From the NCBI GenBank assembly GCA_023441965.1, contig JAEZNB010000021.1, forward strand, positions 7,617 to 71,616: 64,000 nucleotides of DNA. Direction: 5' to 3'. Within the stretch, counting starts at the first letter, position 1. Each line of letters opens with the position of its first letter. The stretch is from Bacillota bacterium (GTDB lineage: Bacteria > Bacillota > Clostridia > Lachnospirales > Lachnospiraceae). The translations under genes and the position numbers were made by a program. Positions 44,228 to 53,783 of the stretch are shown piece after piece. The notes under the pieces were generated by a model. That model ran no database searches. It worked only from the letters and a program-made list of their open reading frames with translations, and was not told the origin of the DNA.

Positions 44228-45223
44228 ATGCATGATTTTCAGCAAATCATCGGACATGAGAGCATCATAGAGCATCTTCAGAATGCGATTCAGGCAGGCA
44301 AGGTATCCCATGCCTATATTCTTCATGGGGAAGAAGGGATGGGAAAGAAGCTGTTGGCTTCTGCCTTCACCAAGGTCCTGCAATGCGCAGAGGGTGGAAT
44401 ACGGGCCTGCGGTAAGTGCTTGTCCTGCATGCAGATGGATACAGGAAATCAGCCCGACGTCATCTGGGTGACCCATGAAAAGCTAAGCATCAGCGTTGAC
44501 GATATCAGAGTGCAGGTGAATGGGGATATCCGAATCAAGCCCTTTAGCAGTCCCTATAAAATATATATCATCGATTCGGCAGAGAAAATGACTGAGCAAG
44601 CACAGAACGCTCTGTTGAAAACCCTGGAGGAGCCGCCTGAATATGCCGTAATTCTGTTGCTGGTAAGCAATATCAACCTAATCCTTCCCACGATCCTGTC
44701 CCGGTCTGTTGTACTACATCTCAAGCCTGTGGATAAGAGGCTGATCCGGGAGTTCCTGATGGAGCAGCACCGGGTTCCGGACTATGTGGCTGATATGGCT
44801 GCGAATTTCTCAGGTGGGAATGTGGGTAAGGCAATTAAGTATGCCTCTTCCGAAGAGTTTGAAAGAAAGAAGGAGGAGGTACTCCATATCTTACGCTATA
44901 TTGATGAGATGGAGCTATATGAAGTAATTGCCGGCATTAAGACCATCTCCGAGAATAAGCCTGCCATCGAGGACTATATTGACCTCATGCTTCTATGGTA
45001 CAGGGATGTCCTGATGCTGAAGGCGACCAATGACCCCAACCTGCTTCTGTATAAGAACGAATTTTCCTTCATAAAAAAGCAGGCGAGCCTCCGCAGCTAT
45101 GAGCAGGTAGAGAAGATCATCGCTGCCATGGAGAAGGCGAAGATAAGACTGAAGGCAAATGTAAACTTTGATATTACAATAGAGCTTATGCTGCTGAAAA
45201 TAAAGGAGAACAGTAATGGTTAG
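44228..45223 (+). CDS. holB: DNA polymerase III delta' subunit
   Basis: Delta' is part of the clamp loader. The 331 residues have an AAA+ N-domain with a P-loop-like HGEEGMGKKLLA, zinc-binding cysteines in CGKCLSC, and the SENALLKTLEEPP-type motif (QNALLKTLEEPPEYAV). The C-terminal collar domain is complete. It overlaps ricT by eight bases. Confidence 0.95.
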   Translation: MHDFQQIIGHESIIEHLQNAIQAGKVSHAYILHGEEGMGKKLLASAFTKVLQCAEGGIRACGKCLSCMQMDTGNQPDVIWVTHEKLSISVDDIRVQVNGDIRIKPFSSPYKIYIIDSAEKMTEQAQNALLKTLEEPPEYAVILLLVSNINLILPTILSRSVVLHLKPVDKRLIREFLMEQHRVPDYVADMAANFSGGNVGKAIKYASSEEFERKKEEVLHILRYIDEMELYEVIAGIKTISENKPAIEDYIDLMLLWYRDVLMLKATNDPNLLLYKNEFSFIKKQASLRSYEQVEKIIAAMEKAKIRLKANVNFDITIELMLLKIKENSNG

Positions 45224-46130
45224 AGTAATTGGAGTAAGGTTTCGCAGTGCCGGAAAAATATATTATTTTGACCCGGCCGGTTATGACATAATGCAGGGGG
45301 ACAATGTGATCGTTGAGACGGCCAGAGGCATCGAATACGGAAAGGTCGTACTGGGGCCCAGGGACGTGGAGGACGATAAAATCATTCAACCCTTAAAGCC
45401 GGTAATCCGCCGGGCTACAGAGGAAGATAATGCCATCGAGAAGAGAAATAAGGAGAAGGAGAAGGAAGCCTTCCAGATCTGTCTGGATAAGATCAAAAAG
45501 CATGGCTTGGAGATGAAGCTGATTGACTCGGAATATACCTTTGACAATAACAAGGTCCTCTTTTATTTTACTGCCGACGGCAGAATCGATTTCCGTGAGC
45601 TGGTAAAGGATCTGGCTTCTGTTTTTAAAACCAGAATTGAGCTTAGGCAGATCGGTGTCAGGGACGAGACCAAGATTGTCGGAGGCATCGGCATCTGTGG
45701 CAGACCCCTATGCTGTAACACCCATTTATCCGAATTCGCGCCGGTATCCATCAAGATGGCGAAGGAACAGAACCTGTCCTTGAATCCGACGAAGATATCA
45801 GGGGTATGCGGAAGACTGATGTGTTGTCTGAAGAACGAAGAGGATGCTTATGAGGAGCTAAACTCCAAGCTGCCCAACGTCGGTGACTATGTATCAACCA
45901 AGGATAATCTGAAGGGTGAGGTACAGAGTGTCAGTGTCCTGAAACAACTGGTTAAGGTGGTTGTCACCATGGACAATGATGAGAAGGAAGTCAGAGAATA
46001 TAAGGTGGAAGACCTAAGATTCAAACAGAAGAAGAAAAAGGAGAAGTCACCGGCCGCTTTGGATGAGGAGCTCAGGGTATTGGAGCTGTTAGAAAAGAGG
46101 GAAGGGAAATCCCTGTTGGATGATGAATAA
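45216..46130 (+). CDS. ricT: PSP1-domain protein RicT (YaaT)
   Basis: RicT (YaaT) belongs to the Ric (Y) complex that assists RNase Y and sporulation phosphorelay in Bacillus. The 304 residues carry the PSP1 domain with conserved cysteines in GIGICGRPLCCNTHL and GVCGRLMCCLKNE, which bind an iron-sulfur cluster in the Bacillus complex. Both holB and trmN6 overlap it. Confidence 0.93.
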   Translation: MVRVIGVRFRSAGKIYYFDPAGYDIMQGDNVIVETARGIEYGKVVLGPRDVEDDKIIQPLKPVIRRATEEDNAIEKRNKEKEKEAFQICLDKIKKHGLEMKLIDSEYTFDNNKVLFYFTADGRIDFRELVKDLASVFKTRIELRQIGVRDETKIVGGIGICGRPLCCNTHLSEFAPVSIKMAKEQNLSLNPTKISGVCGRLMCCLKNEEDAYEELNSKLPNVGDYVSTKDNLKGEVQSVSVLKQLVKVVVTMDNDEKEVREYKVEDLRFKQKKKKEKSPAALDEELRVLELLEKREGKSLLDDE

Positions 46131-46878
46131 GAAGGCTTTGGCAGAAGGCTTGCTCCAGCCCGGAGAACGGCTGGACGACCTCCATAGGAATCATTATCAA
46201 ATCATACAGAATACAAAGAAATTCTGCTTTGGAATGGATGCGGTGCTGCTCTCCGGCTTTGCCAGGGTAATGCCGGGAGAAAGGGTTCTGGATCTGGGAA
46301 CAGGTACCGGAATCATCCCCATTCTCTTGGAGGCCAAGACCGAGGGCAGGCATTTTACCGGCCTGGAGATTCAGGCAGAGAGTGCCGATATGGCAAGGCG
46401 CAGTGTAGCCATCAATCAATTGGAAGATAAAATTGATATTATTACAGGAGATATCAAGGAGGCCTCTAAGATCTTTGGATTGGCTTCCTTTGATGTTCTT
46501 ACCAGCAATCCTCCTTATATGAACCATAGTCACGGTCTGGTAAATCCCGCTGAAGCGAAGGCAATTGCCAGACATGAGCTGCTCTGTACCCTGGAGGATG
46601 TGATCCGGGAGGCATCCAGATGTTTAAAGCCGAACGGAAGATTCTATCTGGTACACCGGCCCCACCGCTTGGCGGAGATTATCCGGACCTTGAGTGAATA
46701 CAAGCTGGAGCCTAAGAGGATGAAGCTGGTTCATCCCTATCTGGAGAAGGAGCCCAACATGGTCCTTCTGGAGGCGGTCAAGGGCGGGAGACCCAACCTG
46801 ATTGTAGAAGCACCTCTGATCGTCTATAAGGAGCCCAAGGTATATACGCAGGAAATCTATGATATCTATGGATATTAG
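46120..46878 (+). CDS. trmN6: tRNA1(Val) (adenine37-N6)-methyltransferase (YabB/TrmN6)
   Basis: A 252-residue SAM methyltransferase with VLDLGTGTGIIPILL and the adenine-N6 signature SNPPYMNHSHG. Members of this family modify A37 of tRNA-Val. Bacillus yabB occupies the same place, downstream of yaaT. It overlaps ricT by 11 bases. Confidence 0.92.
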   Translation: MMNKKALAEGLLQPGERLDDLHRNHYQIIQNTKKFCFGMDAVLLSGFARVMPGERVLDLGTGTGIIPILLEAKTEGRHFTGLEIQAESADMARRSVAINQLEDKIDIITGDIKEASKIFGLASFDVLTSNPPYMNHSHGLVNPAEAKAIARHELLCTLEDVIREASRCLKPNGRFYLVHRPHRLAEIIRTLSEYKLEPKRMKLVHPYLEKEPNMVLLEAVKGGRPNLIVEAPLIVYKEPKVYTQEIYDIYGY

Positions 46879-46979
46879 GCCCCAGAAAAGACTGAGATAG
46901 GTACAGCAGGGGAGATATCGGTCAGGGAGCATACCGTAAGAAAAGAAGGAACTTAGAATAAGCGGAAAGGTTTAGGAGT

Positions 46980-47843
46980 ATGTCCGGGAGATTATATCTA
47001 TGTGCAACACCGATCGGGAATATGGAGGATATCACATTCCGGGCCATAAGGACCCTGAATGAGGTAGATTTGATTGCCGCTGAGGATACCAGGCACAGTA
47101 TCAAATTATTGAACCATTATGACATTAAAACTCCGATGACAAGCTATCATGAGCATAATAAGATAGAGAAGGCCAGGCAACTGATCAGGCAGCTGTCAGA
47201 GGGTAAGAATATAGCTCTGATTACCGACGCCGGAACACCGGGGATCTCGGATCCGGGGGAGGAGCTGGTTCGGCAGGCCTATGAAGCGGGAATTGAGGTT
47301 ACTGCTTTACCAGGTGCCACGGCCTTGATTACGGCTTTGATCCTGTCCGGGCTGAAGACCCGACGCTTTTGCTTTGAAGCCTTTCTTCCGACGGACAAGA
47401 AGGAGAAAGCACAGATACTGGAGGAGCTTAAGCAGGAAACCAGGACGATCATCCTTTATGAAGCTCCGCACAGGCTGATCAAGACGCTAAAGGAGCTGGA
47501 GGAGGCTTTGGGAAACAGAAAGCTTACACTGGTCAAGGAGCTTACCAAAAGGCATGAAACCGTATGGCAGACCTGCCTCTCCGAAGCGGTTACAGCGTTA
47601 GAAGCACAGGAGCCAAAAGGGGAATATGTATTAGTGCTGGAAGGAAGGTCAAGCAGTGAGCTTCTTGCAGAGAGGATGGACCAATGGGGGACGGTCAGCC
47701 TCTTGGAGCATATGAAGCTATATATGATGAAGGGGATGGATAAGAAGGAGGCTATGAGAGCGGTTGCAAAAGATAGGGGGATAAGCAGGCGTGATATCTA
47801 CCAGCAGCTCATCCGGGAGGAGAATGGTTCGGAAAGCTTGTGA
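46980..47843 (+). CDS. rsmI: 16S rRNA (cytidine1402-2'-O)-methyltransferase RsmI
   Basis: RsmI methylates C1402 of 16S rRNA. The 287 residues of tetrapyrrole-methylase fold show LYLCATPIGNMEDITFRAI, AAEDTRHSIKLLNHYDI, DAGTPGISDPGEELV, and LPGATALITALILSG. TAGGAG precedes the ATG. Confidence 0.96.
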   Translation: MSGRLYLCATPIGNMEDITFRAIRTLNEVDLIAAEDTRHSIKLLNHYDIKTPMTSYHEHNKIEKARQLIRQLSEGKNIALITDAGTPGISDPGEELVRQAYEAGIEVTALPGATALITALILSGLKTRRFCFEAFLPTDKKEKAQILEELKQETRTIILYEAPHRLIKTLKELEEALGNRKLTLVKELTKRHETVWQTCLSEAVTALEAQEPKGEYVLVLEGRSSSELLAERMDQWGTVSLLEHMKLYMMKGMDKKEAMRAVAKDRGISRRDIYQQLIREENGSESL

Positions 47844-47879
47844 CCAGGTATGGTTCATCTTTCTTTTGGAGGTGTGGGG

Positions 47880-49409
47880 ATGCAATTTGGGTCATTACGT
47901 ACGAAGGAGAAGCAGATCCTGCTGGCACTGATTGCGATTATTCTGATCATGGCAGGGATTTTCGCTTTTTTGGGTTATGTTACAAATAAAAAATACAGAG
48001 AACAGGCTGTTATGGCTGAGGAATATCTTAAGGCGGGAGACTATGAACAGGCCGTACAGGCCTACCTTAAGGCAATGTCCATGAAAAACAGCAACCAGGA
48101 GCTTCTGTCACTCGGTCTGGCAGAGGCTTATGTTGCTATGAATCATTATGATAAGGCACTGGAGGTCCTGCGCAATCAGTACATAAAAAAGGGAGCTAAT
48201 TCTATCAAGGAAAAGATAGAAGAGGTAAGTGCCGGGAAGACGGATTTTGAATTCAAACAGGTCATTGATCATGCAGAAACCTATTATACCAATGGGGAAT
48301 ACGAGAAAGCCATAAACGAGTATAAGAAGGCAAAGCTGATCAAAAGCAAGGAGGCAATCTCCTATCAGCGAATCGCCGAGGCTTATATTGCCTTGGGCAA
48401 TTATAGTCTGGCCCGGATCGAGATTCAGGAAGGGCTGGCTCTGACCCAGAGTGAGCAGCTTACTGCGATCCTGAACAGGGTGGAGCGCTACCTTAAGGAC
48501 ACCCAGTATGCTGAGATCATAAATGCAGCTTCTGAGTACATATATCAGGAAAACTATGAGGATGGTATTCTGAAATTGAAAGAGGCCATCGCTCTGCTGC
48601 CCAGGGAGGAAGCTGCCTATAAAAGCCTGGCAGAGGTATATCTGCAGCTGAAGGACTATGAAAGCGCGGTAAATCTGCTGGAGGAGATACTGGCAGTGAG
48701 GGAGAGCACGGCACTGAAGGAGATACTTACCTCGGCCAGGAGCTTGAGAGATGAGCAGAGAGAAAGGAAAAGGATTCTGCAGGAGCTGTACGATGCTGTC
48801 AGAAACGCGGATACAGACCAGATCCTGGCCCTTATGGAGCATACCTTCTTTACTGAGAAAATCGTGGGGACAGACCCGGTTTATTACAGCAGCAATGGGG
48901 AAGATCGGATAGATAACAGCAACGGAATGGTAATCATCGATCAGAACCGCATTTATGCCGGAGGCTTTCAGAATGGACTAAAGAATGGGGTCGGAAGCTA
49001 CTTTGTCCGTGAGCAGAAAAATCAAGGCTGGAGCCTTTATGAAGGGGAATGGAGCAATGACTTCCCCAATGGAATGGGAAAACTCACAGAGGAGACTTTA
49101 GCCAAGGATTCCGATGGAAAAGTACATAGCTATCGTACGATTTCGGAAGGAGAATTCTTAAGCGGGCTGGAAACAGATAACCATCGCAGAAGCTTCTACC
49201 GGGATGGAGAAGAGTTGGGGAGTATTCAGTATACTGCCCTGAAGGGGGTTCCCAAACCCCTGACGGATGAGAATGGGAAACCGATTCTAGGTAAGATAAG
49301 CGGTACCTATGTGATCGCGAAGCTTATGAAAAGCCAAGGGACAAACGGGACTTATTATACCGTAGAAGAGGGAACCGTATGGGGCTTTGCCCCTTATATG
49401 AAAAAATAA
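47880..49409 (+). CDS. Membrane-anchored TPR protein with MORN-like C-terminus
   Basis: I prefer ATG 47880, with GGAGG seven bases ahead, to 47850. The 509 residues have one membrane helix (about 14-35), then a series of TPR repeats to about residue 290 (AEEYLKAGDYEQAVQAYLKAM, AETYYTNGEYEKAINEYKKAK, AEVYLQLKDYESAVNLLEEIL). A charged helix follows. The C-terminal part has MORN-type repeats (IYAGGFQNGLKNGVGSYF, LYEGEWSNDFPNGMGKL). It is most likely a scaffold at the membrane; no enzyme motif is seen. Confidence 0.82.
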   Translation: MQFGSLRTKEKQILLALIAIILIMAGIFAFLGYVTNKKYREQAVMAEEYLKAGDYEQAVQAYLKAMSMKNSNQELLSLGLAEAYVAMNHYDKALEVLRNQYIKKGANSIKEKIEEVSAGKTDFEFKQVIDHAETYYTNGEYEKAINEYKKAKLIKSKEAISYQRIAEAYIALGNYSLARIEIQEGLALTQSEQLTAILNRVERYLKDTQYAEIINAASEYIYQENYEDGILKLKEAIALLPREEAAYKSLAEVYLQLKDYESAVNLLEEILAVRESTALKEILTSARSLRDEQRERKRILQELYDAVRNADTDQILALMEHTFFTEKIVGTDPVYYSSNGEDRIDNSNGMVIIDQNRIYAGGFQNGLKNGVGSYFVREQKNQGWSLYEGEWSNDFPNGMGKLTEETLAKDSDGKVHSYRTISEGEFLSGLETDNHRRSFYRDGEELGSIQYTALKGVPKPLTDENGKPILGKISGTYVIAKLMKSQGTNGTYYTVEEGTVWGFAPYMKK

Positions 49410-49434
49410 TGAATTCCGGCACAGTCAGGCGAAT

Positions 49435-49472
49435 AAAAAAGAAGCGAAAGTTTTCACCCTCGCTTCTTTTTT
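49435..49472. terminator. Bidirectional terminator
   Basis: A13-bp perfect arm pair, 49435-49447 and 49460-49472 (GAAGCGA/TCGCTTC with six A on one side and six T on the other), between the convergent TPR/MORN and abrB genes. Confidence 0.88.
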
Positions 49473-49482
49473 GCTATGTAGA

Positions 49483-49740
49483 TTATTCGATAATTCCAGC
49501 AAGCTTAGCAAGCTCGATAATGGTTTCCTTAGAAACCTTCTTATCATGATAATCAACTAAATTATCCTTGCTGCCGGTGAAGATGTCTGCCGGTTCATAC
49601 TTCTGAAGAATGATCTTACCTTCGTCCGTATAGATTTCAAGCTGGTCTCTCTCACCGATATCCAGTGTCCTCCTAAGTTCGATCGGAAGTGTGATCCTTC
49701 CCAGTTCATCCAGCCTTCTGACAATTCCTGTGCCTTTCAT
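49483..49740 (-). CDS. abrB: AbrB/SpoVT-family transition-state regulator
   Basis: The 85-residue product starts MKGTGIVRRLDELGRITLPI, the swapped-hairpin AbrB DNA-binding domain, and ends in a short helical domain. AbrB-type proteins repress post-exponential genes in Bacillus and control sporulation timing in clostridia. It lies near rsmI, as in Bacillus, though on the opposite strand. Confidence 0.93.
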   Translation of the reverse strand: MKGTGIVRRLDELGRITLPIELRRTLDIGERDQLEIYTDEGKIILQKYEPADIFTGSKDNLVDYHDKKVSKETIIELAKLAGIIE

Positions 49741-50150
49741 AATTGGCCTCCTTTTCTCAAGTGTATTGGGGAATAAAATCTATGTTTGCCGAAATACAAA
49801 AATCGTTCGTGTGGATGACAAACGTCTTACATTTTTTGTATATGGCATTACTATAAGATATCATAGGGTATTTCATTAGTCAATTGAAATAATTGTCAAA
49901 ACATAGCACTATTTAAACAATAAATGTAAATAAGTCATATTTATGTCTATAATATGTGCAAGGAAGGGACATTTTTATCATATTTCGGCATATAGTTTAT
50001 ACAAGGATACCTTGTTTTCATAAAAAGCAAATCTTACAATCCCGCTCGAATTACTAAATTTTCGCTAAAATGCAAACCAATGCACCCATGAGTTTCCAAT
50101 AAGAGCTTGGATTTGTAAGTATAAAGTGAAAGGAAAGGTGGTAGGAACAG
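49741..50150. promoter_or_regulatory. Divergent abrB / spmA control region
   Basis: On the minus strand TTGACT (49878-49883) and TATCTT (49855-49860), 17 bases apart, are a candidate abrB promoter. On the plus side I could not fix the spmA promoter with confidence. There is no supportable gene in these 410 bases. Confidence 0.5.
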
Positions 50151-50744
50151 ATGCTGAACTATCTATGGGGATTTATGATTGTCATTGGAATCATCGTTGG
50201 AGTATTCAGAGGAACGATTACAGAGGTCAGCAATGCCACGCTGACCTCTTCCAAGGAGGCAGTGACCCTATGTATTACGATGCTGGGGATAATGGCTATG
50301 TGGACAGGGCTGATGCAGGTGGCAAAGAAGAGTGGCTTGGTTGCTTCATTTACAAAAGCCCTGCGCCCGATCATCCATTTTCTCTTTCCGGAGCTGCCAA
50401 GGGACCATATTGTGAATGAATACATAGCCTCCAATATGATCGCGAACATCCTGGGTCTTGGGTGGGCAGCTACTCCCATGGGCCTGATGGCGATGAGGGA
50501 ATTTAAGAAGCTGAACAGGGATTCAGAGCTGGCCAGCTGTGATATGTGTACGCTTTTGATTATTAATATCTCCTCCTTGCAGCTGATACCGGTCAATATC
50601 ATCGCCTACCGAAGTCAGTATGGTTCTGTGAATCCGGCAGAGATCCTGATGGCAGGGCTGATAGCGACCGCGTGTTCCACCGTGGCAGGAATTACCTTCG
50701 CAACCTTAGCCAGAAAAAGCTACTACAGGAAAAGAAGACGTTAA
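50151..50744 (+). CDS. spmA: Spore maturation protein A
   Basis: A 197-residue nucleoside-recognition (Gate) domain membrane protein with about five helices: GVFRGTITEVSNATLTSSKE and NMIANILGLGWAATPMGLMAM are typical. SpmA and SpmB affect dehydration of the spore core in Bacillus. AGGAACAG precedes the ATG. spmB starts 12 bases downstream. Confidence 0.95.
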   Translation: MLNYLWGFMIVIGIIVGVFRGTITEVSNATLTSSKEAVTLCITMLGIMAMWTGLMQVAKKSGLVASFTKALRPIIHFLFPELPRDHIVNEYIASNMIANILGLGWAATPMGLMAMREFKKLNRDSELASCDMCTLLIINISSLQLIPVNIIAYRSQYGSVNPAEILMAGLIATACSTVAGITFATLARKSYYRKRRR

Positions 50745-50755
50745 GGGGGAGAGCT

Positions 50756-51283
50756 ATGAAGTTTATGATCTATCTGTCGGATTATATCATTCCCTTTGTA
50801 TTCTTCTATATCATAGGGCTTGGCTTACTGATGAGAGTCAATATCTATGATGAATTCATCAAGGGAGCAAAGGAAGGCTTTCAGGTGGTCTTTGATATTC
50901 TTCCTACCCTGATCGGCCTGATGGTGGGAATCGGGGTCCTACGTGCTTCAGGGGCCTTGAATATCCTATCGGACCTGATTAAGCCTGTTACGGACCTGGT
51001 CCACTTTCCTTCGGAGGCTGTTCCCTTGGTGCTGGTGAAGATGTTCTCCTCTTCTGCTGCCACGAGTCTGCTTCTGGACATCTTCAAGGAGCATGGCCCG
51101 GATTCCTACCTGGGACGGCTGGTTTCCATCATCCTTAGCAGTACGGAAACCATTTTCTATACCATGGCAGTATATTTTATGGCTGCAGGAGTGAAGAAAT
51201 CCCGTTATACCCTGGCCGGAGCCCTGACCGCAAACCTCGTGGGAGTCCTGGCCAGTGTGATCATTACGAATCTGGTATTCTGA
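50756..51283 (+). CDS. spmB: Spore maturation protein B
   Basis: The 175 residues start MKFMIYLSDYIIPFVFFYII; the longer in-frame start inside spmA is not used. The second Gate domain shows GAKEGFQVVFDILPTLIGLMVGI and SSTETIFYTMAVYF. The spmAB pair marks this organism as spore-forming. Confidence 0.95.
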   Translation: MKFMIYLSDYIIPFVFFYIIGLGLLMRVNIYDEFIKGAKEGFQVVFDILPTLIGLMVGIGVLRASGALNILSDLIKPVTDLVHFPSEAVPLVLVKMFSSSAATSLLLDIFKEHGPDSYLGRLVSIILSSTETIFYTMAVYFMAAGVKKSRYTLAGALTANLVGVLASVIITNLVF

Positions 51284-51373
51284 TTGTTGAGGGACAGCTC
51301 AATCTATCGTTGTTTTACAGCACGGCTGGCTTATGGTAACATAGAGCTATCACTTATGGGAAGGATGAATTCT

Positions 51374-52177
51374 ATGGGAATGAAGGGTTTTGAGGAAAGA
51401 CTTTCCACAGCTAGGAAGGATAAGGGATACACGCAGGAGGAGCTGTCAGCAAGATTGGGAGTGACACCGCAGGCAGTCTCAAAATGGGAAAGAGGAGTAG
51501 GCTATCCTGATCTGGAAACCTTACTGTATCTAAGCGAACTGTTGGATTGCTCTACAGACTATTTGCTAAACAGAGATCATAAGAAGCAGCTTTTGACGGA
51601 GGACGGGGACGAGGTACAGAGGAGCCTTCTGTTAAGCAATATCCTGGCAGAGCCCCTGGTACTGGAAGCCGGCAACGGTCTGGTCCCCCTCCTGGAGGAG
51701 GAGAACAGAAGCTGCTTTGACAGCATCCGTAAGCTAAGAATGAAGCTGGCTGCCGGCTATGGCGTACTTCTGCCGCTGATCAGGATTAGGGACAACGATC
51801 AGTTGGGTCCCCAGGAATACCGAATCATGATCTATGATAAGCCAATCTACTCAGCAGTGGCAGAAAGAGAGCAGGTCACCTTCGGTGATATCTGTGATAG
51901 GGTGGAATCGGTTTGCCTGGCCCACTATGACAAGATCATCAATCATCAGATCGTACAGATCCTCCTGGATAATCTGGCAGAGAGCTATCCGGCTGCAGTC
52001 AAGGGAATCATACCGGATAAGATATCTCTGGGACTGATTCAGAAGGTACTGGCCGGTGTATTAAGGAAGAAGGGAAGTATAAGGAATCTGCTGAAGATCA
52101 TTGAGCATCTGGAGGAGGAGCTGCTTCATACACAGGATGCAGAGGAATTGAGCGAAAGAATTGTCAGTAAGCTATGA
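51374..52177 (+). CDS. XRE-family HTH transcriptional regulator
   Basis: I take ATG 51374 (MGMKGFEERLSTARKDKGYT) with GGAAGGA ahead; in-frame starts as far up as 51284 are possible. The 267 residues have an N-terminal Cro/CI HTH (GYTQEELSARLGVTPQAVSKWERG), the type with a TPQAVSKWE recognition helix common in Lachnospiraceae. The remaining 190 residues are helical and not recognised. Its targets are unknown. Confidence 0.85.
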   Translation: MGMKGFEERLSTARKDKGYTQEELSARLGVTPQAVSKWERGVGYPDLETLLYLSELLDCSTDYLLNRDHKKQLLTEDGDEVQRSLLLSNILAEPLVLEAGNGLVPLLEEENRSCFDSIRKLRMKLAAGYGVLLPLIRIRDNDQLGPQEYRIMIYDKPIYSAVAEREQVTFGDICDRVESVCLAHYDKIINHQIVQILLDNLAESYPAAVKGIIPDKISLGLIQKVLAGVLRKKGSIRNLLKIIEHLEEELLHTQDAEELSERIVSKL

Positions 52178-52185
52178 TCATAAGT

Positions 52186-52234
52186 CGTGTTTCAAAACCA
52201 AGCGCAGGGATTGGCTTTGAAGCACGTCTTTTAT
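52186..52234 (+). terminator. Terminator after the HTH gene
   Basis: The arm 52186-52201 pairs with 52211-52226 (CGTG...CACG ends, one or two mismatches), then TCTTTTATTTT. Confidence 0.75.
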
Positions 52235-52397
52235 TTTGTCATAAACCGGTAAAAGCCGGCAGGCAGGTAAGCAAACGAAGCAGGGAAACAGAAACGGGAG
52301 GAAAGAAAGATAGGGTAGGGTTGCATATCCTGTGGATTAGAGGTAAAATCTAGAGGAATACTGATACTATGTTCATATCTAAGGAAGGAGAATTCGG

Positions 52398-53783
52398 ATG
52401 AGCTTATTGGGTGCTTTTATCGTACCTCACCCGCCCTTAATTGTGCCAGCGGTGGGAAAGGGGCAGGAAGAAAGGATAAGGAATACGGTGAACGCCTATC
52501 AGGAGATTGCCAGGCGAATTGCTGAACTAAAGCCGGATACCCTAATCATAAGCACACCCCACTCCATCATGTACTCGGACTACTTCCACATCTCACCGGG
52601 AAGCAGTGCGAAGGGGAACTTCGGCAGGTTCGGAGCCAGGGAGGTGGCTTTCCGGGTAAGCTATGACGAGGAATTCGTAACCCATCTGGAGCTGGCCGCA
52701 GACCGAAAAGGGCTGGAGGCCGGAACCCTGGGAGAGAAGGAGACGTCCCTGGATCATGGGACCATGGTGCCGCTTTACTTTATTGACCAATATCTGAAGG
52801 AATATAAGCTGGTCAGAATCGGTCTCTCCGGTCTGCCGGTGACAGATCATTATAAGCTGGGGCGGTGTGTAGCCGAGACGGCGGATAAGCTGAACAGAAG
52901 GATCGTGTTTGTTGCCAGCGGAGACCTTTCCCATAGATTAAGAGAGGATGGACCCTACGGGTATGCGCCTGAAGGTCCTAAGTTTGATCAGGAGCTGACC
53001 TCAGCCCTGATAAGCGGTGACTTTCTTCAGCTCCTTTCCTTCCGGTCAGACTACTGTGAGTCGGCCGCGGAGTGTGGCTTAAGATCCTTTATCATTATGG
53101 CGGGAGCCATAAGCGGCAAGGCAGTGAAGCCGGAGCTCTTATCCTATGAGGGACCCTTCGGTGTAGGCTATGCCGTCTGTGATCTGCACCCCGGTGATGA
53201 GGAGGAAAGCAGACACTTTGATCTGATCTATGAAGCAAAGCAGAAGGAGTATGCCAGGGAGAGGCAGAAGCTGGAGGATGCTTATGTAGGCCTGGCAAGA
53301 TACTCCCTTGAGACATATATTAAGACCGGAAGACGGGCAAAGCTGCCGGAAGGGCTTCCAAGAGAGATGACAGAACAAAGGGCCGGTGTCTTCGTATCTC
53401 TGAAAAAGTTCGGAGACCTAAGGGGCTGCATCGGGACCATCTCTCCGGTAACTGACAGCATCGCCAGGGAAATCCTTCGGAATGCGGTCAGTGCGGGCGT
53501 GGAAGATCCGAGATTTCCCCCTGTAGGTGAGGAGGAGCTGGATGACCTGGTCTACAGTGTGGATGTCCTCTCAGAGGCAGAGCCGATCAGTGGAAGGGAA
53601 GCGCTGGATGTGAAACGCTACGGAGTGATTGTATCCTCCGGACGTAAACGGGGTCTCCTGCTCCCGAACCTGGAGGGTATTGATACGGTGGAACAGCAGG
53701 TTGCCATCGCAAAGAAGAAGGCAGGAATATATGATAACGAACCGATTCGGCTGGAGCGGTTTGAGGTGGTGAGACATAAATGA
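52398..53783 (+). CDS. Fused AmmeMemoRadiSam protein B (Memo-like) and protein A (AMMECR1)
   Basis: A 461-residue fusion. Residues ~1-270 are the Memo/class III extradiol dioxygenase-like domain, with likely metal ligands His11 (PHPPLIVP) and His55 (TPHSIMYSDYFH), DHGTMVPLYF and ASGDLSHRL. Residues ~290-461 are an AMMECR1 domain with its signature LRGCIGT at 341-347. In many genomes these are two genes beside a radical SAM gene, together called the AmmeMemoRadiSam system, whose function I do not know. The next gene is that radical SAM partner, overlapping by four bases (ATGA). Confidence 0.92.
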   Translation: MSLLGAFIVPHPPLIVPAVGKGQEERIRNTVNAYQEIARRIAELKPDTLIISTPHSIMYSDYFHISPGSSAKGNFGRFGAREVAFRVSYDEEFVTHLELAADRKGLEAGTLGEKETSLDHGTMVPLYFIDQYLKEYKLVRIGLSGLPVTDHYKLGRCVAETADKLNRRIVFVASGDLSHRLREDGPYGYAPEGPKFDQELTSALISGDFLQLLSFRSDYCESAAECGLRSFIIMAGAISGKAVKPELLSYEGPFGVGYAVCDLHPGDEEESRHFDLIYEAKQKEYARERQKLEDAYVGLARYSLETYIKTGRRAKLPEGLPREMTEQRAGVFVSLKKFGDLRGCIGTISPVTDSIAREILRNAVSAGVEDPRFPPVGEEELDDLVYSVDVLSEAEPISGREALDVKRYGVIVSSGRKRGLLLPNLEGIDTVEQQVAIAKKKAGIYDNEPIRLERFEVVRHK